DNA from: Tenebrio molitor
Taxonomy: Eukaryota > Arthropoda > Insecta > Coleoptera > Tenebrionidae
Reading direction: 5' to 3'
DNA: 64,000 bases
Assembly (NCBI RefSeq): GCF_963966145.1
Contig: NC_091046.1
Location: 33,728,001 to 33,792,000, forward strand
Part shown: positions 11,922 to 25,000 of the stretch, in pieces
Position numbering within the stretch: position 1 is the stretch's first letter
Layout of the letters: each line of letters begins with the position of its first letter
The notes under the pieces: generated by a model
Seen by the model: only the letters and a program-made list of their open reading frames with translations
The model's database searches: none
What the model was told of the DNA's origin: nothing
Translations under genes and position numbers: made by a program

Positions 11922-13040
11922 GATGTTTAGAAACCAGAGATTTTGAACAGAAAGTGATAATAGATGTTACAATTTCCACTGAAAAAAAAAATCCGTCCAA
12001 AGACTTCACTATTTGATAGAATAGATCAAAGTCTAATATTTAGGAAATCCAACAAATTTTTAATTAGAATAACTTTTTTTTAATAGATTTTGGGAGGGTC
12101 TCCCATCTTGCAAAAATATCTTGAAAATAGCTTGTTTATAGGATTGATTTAATTCGATAATTTAAATAGACTTCTGTATAGCTTACCAATTACAATGCAA
12201 TAAAAGTTTTGGACTAGGGAATTTTTTTTTCAACGAAACATAACTTATCATCATTTTTGCATATGGTCTTAGCTTGTTCCTATTTAAGAGTAAATTAACT
12301 GGACTGAGTTTGTTAAAGTTAGTATTTGGTTATGATAACTTTGCGATCTGGCTATTATTTATTATTTAAGTTCTAAATTGATATACACAAACAAATGCAG
12401 GCAACTGCTCAGTGTAGCCTTAAACAATTTTTCCATTAGAGAAAAAGTCCTGATTCAGATAAGGCTTTAAAATATATTAAAGCTAAACCATTTACTTATC
12501 AATATTTTATCTACAAAATTACCATTTGCATTTGCGTACTAAACTGTTATTTATTAGTCAAATGTTATCTCATTGTTATTTCTTCTGTTATATACATCAT
12601 GATTTTATCAACCATACATGCAAGAAGGCAGACTTTAATGTTACCATTTTAGACTTTTCTTTGATATGAATAGGTTGTAATTATTTCTCAGCACATTTTT
12701 AATAATTAGTTGGGATTTTTAATATGATTAATTCCCACATACATCAAACGTGCGTGTTCAAACAATCAGAGTGCTTGCTTTCATCCAATCAAAAATGTTT
12801 ATCTCGGATAAAGCATCCTCCTAGTCTGTCTTCTGTCAAAAGCGGATAAAATTTCATGTTACTACTGTCAGATTCTCAAATTGTTTTTAATAATTATGTT
12901 TTGAATAACTATAAATATTATAAATAAATAATTAACGTTAAAATTTGTATTCTGGAATTAATCTTGCCAAGAATAACGCGACCTAATTTTTTAAATCTGA
13001 TAAATTTCCCAATTTTCACTCAAACATTTTTCCTTTAGAT

Positions 13041-13144
13041 AATTTTACTCGTTGAATTTGAACATTTTTATTCAAAGGTTAAACCCTCGAGCTGAAGTTC
13101 CCGGGTCTAACCAGAATAAAAATGCCCAAATTCAACTCGTAAAA
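13041..13144. repeat. hairpin repeat, about 104 bp
   Basis: Near-perfect arms: 'ttttactcgttgaatttg' with 'caaattcaactcgtaaaa', loop around CTCGAGCTGAAGTTCCCGGG. Confidence 0.7.
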
Positions 13145-13773
13145 TTGTCAAAGCAAAAGGTTTTTGTAAAATTGAAAAATTTATCCGATAAAAAAATTTG
13201 GTGTGGTTATTTTACCTTCGATATAATTTTTCCTTTCTTATACTATTAAATACAATTAAAAAATAACAATAATATATAATCATATTTATTATTATTATTA
13301 CACTTTGGCTTTCTGTCTTAAATTTATACAACCTTGACATAATGTTTTCTATTGTAATTACTTTTTTATCACAGAGATAACTCGCGTTTAGTTTTAAGGA
13401 AAATGGGTTGACTGTTATTTTAATTTGTTTTCCTAAAAACCAAAACAATGAAGCTTTATAAAATACGTGTGCTAAAACGAATGGACTAAAAACCCATTAA
13501 TTTCAATATTAACACATAAAAAATGTAATTAATAAAACATACTACAAGCTGATACTAAAAAAAATTCTACTTAAGTTTTATAAATAACTAATTCTCAATT
13601 ACTCCGGATAAGTTTACGTTTAAATCTTTAACTTGCATTTGATTTTGGAAACTCATGAAAGCAATTTATTTTAAAATGAAATTTAAGGCCTTGTGCCAAC
13701 ATTTGCCGAGATATGGTAAAAAACAATGACTATTTTTCATTTGACAACATAGTTTTTATTTACTGCTACTTAC

Positions 13774-16700
13774 TTGTACCATCCAATTCCAACTGCGATG
13801 AGTCCAACCGTGGCAGCAGCACTAATTCCAGCCACAACAGCGATGATGTACAGACCAGTCGATTCATTGTTTGCTAGTTGAGGCTGAACAGCAACTACTT
13901 CTACCTGATCATTATTACGGTATTCTCCTTCCTCCACCTGATCATTTTCTTCAGAAAAAGCTTCACCACTTCTGTGACTCAAACGTATTTTATTGTCCTT
14001 TAACTTGTCCAGGTTTGACCGTCCCTTCTGTTTACCTAAAATAATAATGTAATTTAAAATATAAGCTTTAAGGTATATTTAAAAATGTATGATACGGGAT
14101 GTCCCCAAAAAAGAAGACGAGTCCATAACTCCCTTATTTATCGGTGGATTGTAATTATTTATACACCAAATTAAATGGTTGTGGATAGGCTACCAAGGGG
14201 CCTAATAAATTCCCATATAGCCCTAAGGGCTTCAAGACTAAACTGTCAAAATTTTTCAAATGCGAACACATCCTTTTTTTAAATAATTCTGATAGAGATT
14301 TTTATTCCGAAAAGAACTATGTATCACAGGTGTACATTTACTTACCAAAAATACAAAAAGAAAAATGTAAACAACTGTCTATACTCCATTTTCCGCCATA
14401 GATTTTCCGCTAAACATTGGCGGCATCTCTGCGCAATTCCATATGTTATTATTTGTCATTTGTTTTTCCAGCTAACTTAATTCGGTTATTAGTTATTACA
14501 TTGTAACGCAATACATTTTTGATAATTTGTCGCTAGGTGCTCGTCATTTGTTTCAAAAGTTAGTGTTTTTTTTTGTGAGGTTATACAAGTATAACCTGTA
14601 TTACAACATTGTTGTTTTCAGAATAAAAATCTCTATCAGAATTGCTTTAAAAAAGGATGTGTTCGCATTTGAAAAAAAAAAATTGGACAGTTTAGCTTTG
14701 AAGCCCTTGGGGCTATGCATGAGTTTACTAGGCCATTTTATAGCCTATTTACAACCATTTAATTTGGTGTATTAGATCATTAAAATCCTCCTATAAATAA
14801 GGAAGCCATGGACTCGTCTTTCTTCTGGGGACATCTGTATATGTCCATTACTTGATGATTGTCCCATCGCAGTTGGCGTTGAAAACCCACACAAATTTTG
14901 GATATGCCGCCAGCCTCGCAACGTTAAATAAACTACAGTGTGGAAACTACTTATGGAATAAATTCAGTAATTTCAAAACTAATCACATTTGTTGGAAAAC
15001 GCTGAAACAGGTCAATTTTTATTTCTCATAATGCGTATTTTAAGTTGCTTCAAGTGTTCATGACGTCATCCATTTTTTAGCAAAAAGTGGGGGTTGTCAT
15101 TTAAAAAAACATGAGTGTGACGTTGTAGCTTAAAAATGGATGACGTCAACTCAAGCAACTTAGAATAAACATTATGAGAAATAAAAATTAACCAGTTTCA
15201 GCGTTTTCAACAAATGTCATTAATTTTGATTTTACTGAATTTATTCCATAAGTAGTTTCCACACTGTATATGTACTTAAACATATACAGTGCGTTCGTAA
15301 AGTTCGGAATAAATTCCATAAAACCGTAAGAATTAATTTCTAAGAAAAATTCTCCAAAGGTCACCCTTGTTTTTAAAAAGTGCATACCTATTCTTCAGTA
15401 CTTTACTTATGTTGACAGCCTTTCATCTCCTAACTATGACGTAATCAATAATTTTTTAAAATGACGACCTTCACTTTTTTCTTCTCTTTCTGATAAAGCT
15501 TCGTGCTACCTAAGCTAAACGATGAGTGAAAAAAATTGGTACCTTATGACAATTTTTATTTAAAAAATTTAATTTAATTCTTAAGTTAAACATTTTTTTT
15601 GTATGGGTTTAGTTAAAATCGAAGGTTTATAATACACCAAACAAGTTAGAAGATTTGCGGCAGAGAATTCGCGCTGAAATAAATGAAATGAAATAAATTT
15701 TTGAAGTAAAATTTGTCATTTTCTCAAAAAAATTATTATGTAAGGTATCAATTTTTTTCATTCATCGTTTAGCTAGTACGAAGGCCTATCAGAAAAAGAA
15801 GAAAAAAGTGGGGTTTGTCATTTAAAAATTATTGACGACGTCATAATTAGGGGATAAAAAGCTGTCAACATAAGTAAGGTACTGAAGAATATGCACTTTT
15901 TAAAAACAAAGTTGACCTCTTCTACAATTTTTCTCAGAAATTAATACTTACAGTTTTATCGAATTTATTCCGAACTTTATGAACGCACTGTATATTGTAA
16001 ATAACTGATTATTGTTAGATAACAAGGTTATAAATAATCAATATATTTATCTCAATCATTTGATATTTCTGACGCATCTAGGCATTATCTAACTAACTAA
16101 TTAATTAATTGATTCAAATTGGCATATTTTTACCATTATCGTTTTCAACATCTTGAAAAAATCTGGAGTCTGAAGGAGGATATGCAAATTGACTTGGATC
16201 ATCCACCAGTTTGGCGTCTTCCAACGCCCCTTTTCCTGACGCCTCTTCACTGTTTTTGTTTTCGCCAACATCTTGTGCTACATGGCTCGAATGCAAATGC
16301 TTTTCATTCGGCCTTTCAGCTTCGTGTACGTGTCTTCCATGTTGTTGTGGACTCTTCGTTTCTCTTTCTTCTACGTCGTCGTCACCAAAACTAAAATCAT
16401 CTTCACGTGGATAGGGTCGAACGTCATCTAATATCTGACTACTAGGAGGATATTTAAAATTAAATCGATCGAACTTGCGATTTTTTTCACTGCTTCTATA
16501 TTCTTCGTAGGCGTCGTCGTAACTCGACCGAGGATTGTAATAAATGGGAAGATCGTAGTCGTTTTTCAGTTGATTCCGATTTCTTTGTAAAAACTCGGCA
16601 ATATTTCGAAATTGTTCTGGAAGCTCTAAATCAAAATCTTCTTCCTTCTTCCCATTGTCCCACTCGTCGATTTGCAGATTTTTCCAAGGCCATCGTCGAT

Positions 16701-19700
16701 CATTTTCGCCATAAAATGGAACCTCATCACCGTTTTCTAAGCGATGTCGTTGTTCTTGAGAAGACAAATCGAATTTCAAACCTGTAAATGAAAATTAATT
16801 AGAAACTATCTCCGCTGGCGCATTCTTGTGGTAATGAAAATAAATTAAGGTTCGAGCTTCGACACTTCCAGAATAAATCTAATTTCCCCTCTACACGTAC
16901 TCAGATCAAATTGATACAAAACTAATCGTAATAATTTCATTTCAGTGTAAATATTAGTTTTCCGATTTTTCTAGATTTGACATTTCTGCTTTCCAACTGA
17001 ATACAATTTGCAACACAATGAACACTGTTTTCATATTAAGTTTGCTAAGAAATGTAAGTTCTAACTGTATGCGAAAGGATACAATACGGAATAATAAGCA
17101 GACTTTCATCGACCACGTTACACCCGCAGTAATTTAGTTTAATACATACATATAGGTATTGGTTTTTTCATTTACGCTTTAGTTACTTCCAGGGGTACTT
17201 TGATATCTTTCTTCATTCGTTTAAATTAAAAATCGAAACTTTTACTACTCAAGTAATATGAAACCTGCAGAAAATTTTAATTCAACTTGGGCCTTTCACT
17301 TAACTAATTTTTATTCACATCTCGGGGTTTCGGATAAGATCCATGAAACAAAACACTGTTTTGTTTTGTGCAAAATTTTTAAGACGCACTGGAAACAGTA
17401 CTTAGACAATAAAAAAAAATTATTTTTTTTTTTAATTATTAATATTCTAAGCCAACCTTTACAATTTTTTTAATGCTTTATATTACTAAATCCATTTTAA
17501 TTAGTACGATATACATATACATACATACTTAAAGGTAAAGATCTTATTAATATGTATTTACCTAAATACAGATCAGTAAATGGACACCGGCATTAAATAT
17601 GTTGATTAATTTTTGACGTTAGCGATAACGCTGTAATAAAAACTCAAGTGTATCTATTTCAGCTATACATGTGTACACTGTTCTACTTGAATTCAGTCGA
17701 CCACTATCGTAAAATACATCCGGCCAAAATAAAAGAAAACGCGATATCGTACCATGCACAATGTACACAGCTACCATAATTTGTTTTAAAATGTGACGAT
17801 ACATACACCAATCCTAACCAAAAATGTATTAAAACGTCAAGCAAATGTGATGAAGAGCACAAAAGCTTTATAATGTTTCACAAAAAAACACACAAAACCT
17901 TAGTGGAGTCTCAGAAGTCGAGAGTCGCTAATACTTAAAGCATCGGAGTGGAAAAAATACGAGAGGAAGTTTTCCGCATCAACACTAACTCATGTTGAAA
18001 GAAGTATAAGTAAACTTCACCGATAACATAAAAAATTAAATAAGTAATAAATTAATTTATAATTGTTTATCTTTTGCATTCATCAGATTACAAAATTAAA
18101 ATCATACAACAAATTTGGTATTTCTCGTCTAGCAACCCTGGAGTTTCCAGAACAGGTCCTAATACAAAAGTTCGTTAAGACTCTTCTGCAATTAGGTATT
18201 TCAACGATATTGATTTTATTAAGAACAGATTTCATTCATAAATTAGGAATAAAATACTACAAAGAGGTGAGATTTTTTTGAGAACGCTTTGTCCTTTCCT
18301 TGCAAATTATGGCTCAAAATTTCACGAAATCGAGCCCACCCTACATCGTGATTCTTTTCTGCTTTTGATTATAGTTTGTTGAAAAAAATTAGAATGTCAT
18401 TGGTTTGTTTCCATTGTTTTTGAAAATTCGTCTGATGGGAGTACATGCTTTAGCTTATTTTAACGGCAAAATAAAACCAGAAAAAACACACATTCCTGTT
18501 TATCGTGGTTTCCGCCTTTCCAAGTGCACAATAGTTTTGTTAAAACTTTACCGCGTTTTTTTAGAGTAAATATAAATGAACTAACTACATTATTAAAAAA
18601 AAAAAAATGTTGTTACACAGTCTAGGACTGGTTTACAAATCTATGAGGGGCGTGATGACCAACTCAATAGACCGGGACCAATGGCTTAACGTGACTTCCG
18701 AATCACGAGATAGAATATAGCCTTTTTTTTTCGCCCTGGGTCGGAATCGAATCCGCGACCCTCGCGTCCCTGAGCCGAAACGGACTCCCTTAGGCTATAT
18801 TCTGCCTAAGAATGTAGAATTATGTATTATGTAGAGTTTAAAAAAATTTAGACTTAATCAAGTGTATAATCATCTAACCCACAGTTGGAAAAAAATTATC
18901 GCCTGTTGTCATAGATTAATTTTTTCTATTATTGATTCAAAAAATTGAAATTCACGCATAGTTATCGGTGCCTGAAGTGGGTCATTTTCTAACGTGTATT
19001 TCTTTTTGCATTGTTAGTAAGTTCGAAACCATAGAAACCATACAAAACAGTGTGTGAAATGCGATTTCACGCACACGACTATTTCTGTGTTTCACTTCAC
19101 GCACTGTATTTTATTAGTTACCTAGCAACATGGTCACTGCATTGAAACTTCAGAGTTCCTTCAAAAATTTGAATTTTTAATTTCAATTTTTTGAATCAAT
19201 TATAGAAAAAATATTGTTTATATTTCGTGCGTGAAGATGTTTTTGTGCATTCAAAGGCTTATACTGCCTCGACCTTCGTCTCGGCGTAAAAGACCTTTTC
19301 ATTCACAAAAAACACTCTCTTCACGCATTTAATATAAAAATAACTATTAAATATTAAGTAGACTTGCTCAATATCTATTTTCTAATTCCATTTTTTACAG
19401 TTGTTGAATCTTTATTAGTAACTATGAACACCCGATGTAACCAGATATTAAAAAAATATTTTCGTACAAATCGTATGTACAGTTGGATTAAAAAAAAGCG
19501 GACAAGGCAGAAAAAATTGACCAATTTTTTTTGGTTTTGAATCCAACTGTACTTGTTATGTTTTGAATATATTCATTCAAATTATTAAGACTATTTAATT
19601 CCTCTGTCATTTAATGTTCATCAACCAATGAAACAAACTTAATTTTAGTGATTTCCATGGTTACAAAAGATAAAAGAATTGCAGCGGATATTGGACTAGT

Positions 19701-21620
19701 ACAAATACCGTGTGAGCAACAATTACTGATTGAGTTGGCAATACATTCTGGTGACTTTTGGTGGCTTTTATGTCATGTTCCAACGAGAAAACCATTTTAT
19801 TAATAAAAGATTACAGAAACCAAGACGTTTAAATTTCAAATGTGTCAGCTGTCGGTAATGTCAATAAAACAAACCGAAGTAGAGACAATTCACAGTCTTG
19901 AAAATTTGATGTAAAATTTGTTATTGCCAACTGAAACAGTTATTGTTGCTCACCCTGTATCAGCCACTATTGTACTAGTAATCGAAGTGAATATTTTAAA
20001 CAAATGAAAATCTTTATTAATTTTTTTTTTTTTTGCAGCGAAAAACGAACAGAAATATTATTTTCTAACAAATTGAAGTGTACAATTTGAAAAACTGAAA
20101 GAAATTTGAGGAATTTGATTCATTATAGTCCTCCAAATACGACTCGTAGTCAATGTTATGCAGATCATTTTTGCGGTGGTGTTACTCATGTCAACGGCGC
20201 TTTCGAATTCGAGTCGTGCTAACGCACAACTGACTATTTTAAATTATATGCAAGTTTTAGAATAAAAATTTCTTAATAATACTAATATTATGAATTATGA
20301 ATGAAAAACGTATTGCTGGCTGCATTTAAATTTCGTTGGGTTCGGAAAGATATGTGAATTAGTCTGTATAAGGGCATACTTTCATATTTTTATGGATATA
20401 CATAATGTATATTGTTAAATATGACTAGGTAGGTACAGTCGGTGGACAAATAAAACTGGGACAAAAATGACAATCACATAAGTCAAAATTTACAAATTTG
20501 CATCGTTTAATTACGGCTTTGTCACAAATAGGTTAACTTTGGTATGACATATTATATAGACACTGACAAATATATTGACAATTGAATGGTCTGATTTACA
20601 CAGATTAAATTTTAAGTGTCCCAGTTTTATTTGTCCACCGACCGTACCTTTTGTATTAAATAGTAGTTTATTTAACGAGTTTGTGTGTAATTTGGGCTTT
20701 TTTTGGCATGAGTGGGCCAGTTTAAAACTCTCGTTTCACTCGAGTTTTAAACTGGCCCACTCATGCCAAAAAAGCCCAAATTACACAAGAACAAGTTGAA
20801 TACAACGTTTTTTTGTTCGACGAGCACCCAAAGGCTCCAAATCGCTGAAAATCTTTAAAATTAGCTTGACGTTTCGTTTTGACAAGTTGTCAAATTTATC
20901 AAAATCCGTTCACACAGGAGAAAATTCTCAAATTCTGACAGTGTCGAACAAAAAAATTATTTTTATATTTTATACTTCCGTGCGCAAATGGTTTTTCCTA
21001 GTTTATAACGTAATTGAAGAGGAAATATATTAATAATTATTCCACTAAAAAAAAAAAATAATTTTCAAAAAATTAAAATTTTTGGACCATTTAAAATAAA
21101 ATTATAATTGACCACACATAGCAAACAGTTAATAGCAAAATTTGTGAACTGCAAAATCCAATAACTTGTAACAAAAAAACACATATGTTGTGTTATTTTA
21201 TATCTATTTGATAATCTATTTAAGAGCAATGAATTCAATAATTCAAAATACATATACAAAACCCATTATAAACAAAAAAAAAAATGAATATTTACACATG
21301 TTAATAAACAAACGGTCATTTAATTTATTTTGCGGTAGGTAGTATATAATTTTCAATAAATCACGACTGCCAATGTTTTTTTAATATAAATCCAACAGCT
21401 TTTTTTTACTACATTCCGTCTTATTAATGATTCCAGTTCATCTGCACAAATACATTTGGCGGTTTTTTTCTTTTGTAAATGTAGAATAATCGCGATGTTA
21501 ATTGTGAGATAACTATAGTATTAAATATGGGATTAACTCACCCGGATAAATTTCCAGATCCCCGGAAGCACAAACACTACATGATAAAACGATGACAATA
21601 CATATGAAAGTGAATTTCAT
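13774..21620 (-). CDS. NPDC1/CAB-1-like single-pass membrane protein (3' end missing)
   Basis: Three exons join in phase on the minus strand: 21620-21542, 16781-16134 and 14035-13774. Exon 1 starts at ATG 21620 and encodes a signal peptide (MKFTFICIVIVLSCSVCASG). Exon 2 is a long, charged, disordered-looking stretch rich in Asp/Glu and His. Exon 3 ends in a transmembrane segment (YIIAVVAGISAAATVGLIAV) followed by GIGWYK, the signature of the NPDC1/CAB-1 family (neuronal proteins linked in worms to the Rab regulator AEX-3). The expected cytoplasmic tail after WYK starts with a donor GTAAGT at 13773, but I found no matching exon to the left. Family assignment rests mainly on the TM block, so it is moderate. 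Introns 1 (4.8 kb) and 2 are filled with repeats. Confidence 0.72.
14093..14839. repeat. fold-back element in NPDC1-like intron 2 (747 bp)
   Basis: Arms of about 220-230 bases: left 'gatgtccccaaaaaagaaga', right 'tcttctggggacatc', continuing inward to the paired 'aataaaaatctctatcagaa' motif. The element lies less than 40 bp from the acceptor of exon 3 of the host gene. Confidence 0.85.
14934..15268. repeat. fold-back MITE (335 bp)
   Basis: Ends TACAGTGTGGAAACTACTTA and complement; arms of about 130 bases including GATGACGTCA-type sequence. A half copy is at 1360-1480. Confidence 0.85.
15285..15992. repeat. fold-back element (708 bp)
   Basis: Ends TACAGTGCGTTCGTAAAGTT / AACTTTATGAACGCACTGTA, with arms of roughly 230 bases that pair imperfectly. 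The ends are TA-bounded. It is the third inverted-repeat element in a row within this intron. Confidence 0.85.
18719..18815 (-). repeat. possible tRNA-derived SINE fragment
   Basis: The minus strand has GGATTCGATTCCGACC, close to a pol III B box (GGTTCGANNCC). The flanks GGCTATATTCT and its complement bracket it. The A box is unclear and no complete cloverleaf can be drawn, so this is a weak call in the 16782-21541 intron. Confidence 0.3.
19478..19551. repeat. mini inverted repeat, 74 bp
   Basis: TACAGTTGGATTAAAA on the left pairs with TTTTGAATCCAACTGTA on the right. Confidence 0.65.
19706..19959. repeat. MITE 'gtgagcaacaat', copy 1
   Basis: Ends TACCGTGTGAGCAACAATTA and TAACTGTTTC...TTGTTGCTCACCCTGTA. 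A second, shorter copy lies inside the hAT element at 34622-34837. Confidence 0.8.
20434..20646. repeat. MITE, 213 bp
   Basis: Ends TACAGTCGGTGGACAAATAA and CCCAGTTTTATTTGTCCACCGACCGTA, about 30 bases of terminal inverted repeat. Confidence 0.8.
20655..20958. repeat. dispersed repeat, copy 2, with long palindrome
   Basis: Same family as 10590-10870. Here the internal palindrome is nearly perfect: about 50 bases either side of the centre near 20733, including GGCATGAGTGGGCCAGTTTA. Confidence 0.8.
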
Positions 21621-22073
21621 ATTGTAGTTTTCCAGGCGGTTCAGTCCATATGTTTTCACAGTCCTGCCATTTTGCCAAGAAATCAATAAGATACCCAACA
21701 TGCCATTGGGCGACGCTACCGACGTCACAGGAGGTGCTAAAATTCTCAGCTAGTGAACTGACTATTTTCATTGACTGAACAAAACTGCCACAACCATTAC
21801 AAACGATGGACGCACATGCGCCCTTACTTTAACATATTAACACGCAGCATTGCTGATAAATATCGCAAAATCAACAACACTTTCTGAAAGCTGAAATTTT
21901 TTGTCGGAGGTCTTGCTCTAGCCACCCGCGCATATTCTGAGTAACAACGGTCAAGGAAGAAATTTTGCAACAAAGCACAACCTTAATCTTTATTCACAAC
22001 CTAACGTAAAATTAAATACTGCAATAATACTCTGTATTTACTTAATTTGATATAAATGCAACATTTGCGTCTA

Positions 22074-25000
22074 CTAATTGTCCATGTCATCTGTTGATTC
22101 GCCCTCAGTCATAAAACGGCCTTCTTCTCTCTTTTTTCCACCTGTTTTCTTTTTCCTCCTGTTAATGACTCCATCTTCTTCATCCATCATTCTTACGATG
22201 AGCATTTGGTCCGACGTGTCTAAAGGAGCAACTGAAATGTCTCGAACTGCTCTAAATTTTCCACAATTATTGAGATGTTCGTTCTCCAATCGAAAAAAGT
22301 TCCAAACGAATCTCCTGAGTCAATAAATTGGATTAAATTAGTTCTCGATGCGGCCGAAATGATTTATTTCAGAGAACACGTGTAACGCTCACCTAAAAAC
22401 TTCCAAGGGCGCCAAGATCGTTACCATTAAGTCTGCGTGAACATAACCCATTTCAGTTAAAGACATCGAAAATGCCCATCCAAATCGTAAAATGAAATCT
22501 TCCACGATGGCAAAATAATAAAACCACTAAAACAAACCATTAGAGTGAAATAACTGGGAAGAAGTGGGACCGTTACCGTGGAGGAATAAACAATTTCCTC
22601 CCTCAGGAACTTGTTATCGCCAGCTTTGGAATCGAAAAGCCCCCAGTCCAATTTTATATCCCATGTGTATGCGTAGCAAGAACTTATCAAGGATGCTGTT
22701 ATCCAAAGATAGAAAAATGGGCTCTCCATCATCCCCGAGTCACCTTCATTAAATTTTTAAATCAAATTGGCGTTCTTGCGTGATTTGAAAAATATGTGAC
22801 CGAACTCGTACAAAGTTCAAGGTCATGAACAACCACCCGCATCAAAGTGGGTGTAATGCAAAATCAATTTAAGTAATTACATGCCATTTGCCAGCAAAGT
22901 ACCTCACCTGAATAAATTGTGTTTAGGGCGGTAAAAATAACGACAAAAAATGACGTAGCGTATTTTGCCGCATTGGCCAGATGGGGAAATGCTTCTTTGG
23001 TATCTCGATATCTCCTTAAGCATTGGGCAAATCTAAACCAAGCTGGCAAGCAAGCCATAAACGGTCTAATTACGAGGTGCTTTTCAACACAGTAATTGGT
23101 ATCTAAAAAATGTAATGATTATAGAAATCCTTTAAATTTTCTGTGAATGTTATACCTTTTCCAACCGACCAGCTAGGGTTGGTCATATAGAAACAAACAA
23201 AATAATGCATATCCGTGAAAAGATTTACGATACTGTTCAACTGATCAGCTATCCAAAAATCGGCAAATGTCACATAAAAAAATGGAGCCGTAACCACTTT
23301 TGCCTAAAAACGAACGTAAATGAAATGTTCTATTCATGCCAACACAAGCAAATTCTACTATTGACTTTAAGCGACTTGGGCTGTTTTAGAATTGCAAATA
23401 ACAAAGTAGGTACACATTTTGCGAAACTTCGTAAGTCAACATCGTGTTTAATTTGAGTTTGAGTTAAGTGTATATCGCAGCGGTGTATTATTTGATCTGG
23501 GACGTTTACTGCTTTTTTTCAAGTATTAGGTATCTACTGTATTTGTAAAGGTATATATTTTATATAATTTAGGAGTATATAATTTGTTACCTTGCATGGA
23601 TATAAATCTTACAGGGAAGCATTAACATTTTCTTTTCAATTATTAGATGCCGATAAATTCGGTTAAAATATATTGTGCCTTTTAATTTCACCAATTAATT
23701 TTTCAATTTTGGAACACCGTTTTTAGGAAAACAAAAACAAAAAATATAATATTTATTACCGAAAACACTCCTGGATAAAAGCTGCTAGAGCCTGCTGGAA
23801 AGTGTTATAATATCATCTTATGAGACAATAAACCTCCTATATTATAAGATTTTACTGCAGATAAAAGTGAATTATCTGTTATATCGGCCTATAAATTTTT
23901 AAATTGTTAGTTAATGTATTTTCTATGAACCCATATAACATTTATGCTACTTTGTAAAAATCACGATAGTCCAAGACAATTTAGAATAAATGCATTTCGC
24001 AATGCTTCCACCTTAATAATGATTTAATAATAATAATGAGAAATCTTTGGTGTTTAGAAAAAATTTCGATTTTACCACTTATAATTTCAGCAACGGGAAT
24101 AGTACCTACCGCAATCTCTTTGTAAAAATTTAAACATTTTGGACTTGGAGAACACATTGGTGGTTGAAATTCAAAAAGGTATATTATTATACTCATGTCA
24201 TATCGTGAGGAAATTCCTTAACATTGACACAGAACATAAAACACAAAAGTCAAAATGTGGAGGCGAGACGCCGGTAATTATGTTGATAAGCACTGCACTA
24301 TTACTTGATAGTATTATCCGTAATAGTGTATGTACTCCGGCAAAATTGTCGTGCCGCCGGGTGGTGGAGGGTTAAGTATAACTATACAGGCTGTTTGAAA
24401 ATTGCTAGTACAAAAAAAACCTGGTAGTTGGTGATGGTGAATTAAAGTCATCGGCAAAAAAAAATTCTAATAAAAATCCTCTAGTTTTCGAGATAAAATT
24501 ACTAAAAATTGGGTTAAAATTGTTAGTGCGCCACTGAGTTAAGGTATTTTAAAAAGACACTTCAGGATGTTTAGCAATAATGAAATAAAAAATTTGATGT
24601 TCTTAAACTGTCAATCTGTGGTTGCCAAGATCTTGCAAAAAAATATTAATTTATCATATTGTTGTATAGTCCTTCATTATCACGCTTAGTTAAACTACGT
24701 CCACTGATAGAATGGATTTTTTTAAATATCCTTAGATAACAAAATCCCCAAACCATAACATTAAAATATTAAGAAAGTATCATAGATTGTGTTGGTAATA
24801 TCTTGAAGCATTCGCGCCACTGATTCTCATTGGTTGTTATGAAACCCACGCGAAAAATAAATTATATGACATTTCATATTTGAAATTGTCAGTTCTGTCA
24901 AGGGGTTTAAGTATTTAGATTTGCGATTTTTCATCTTTAGAGCTTTGTTTTGCGATTCTCTGGTTTTAAAAATTGTTAGTTTTGATCGTGTTGCTGTTTT

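Noticed and set aside
18610..18840. A tRNA gene
   Set aside because: B-box-like text is present, but no A box at the right spacing and no full cloverleaf could be drawn. Kept only as a weak SINE-like call.
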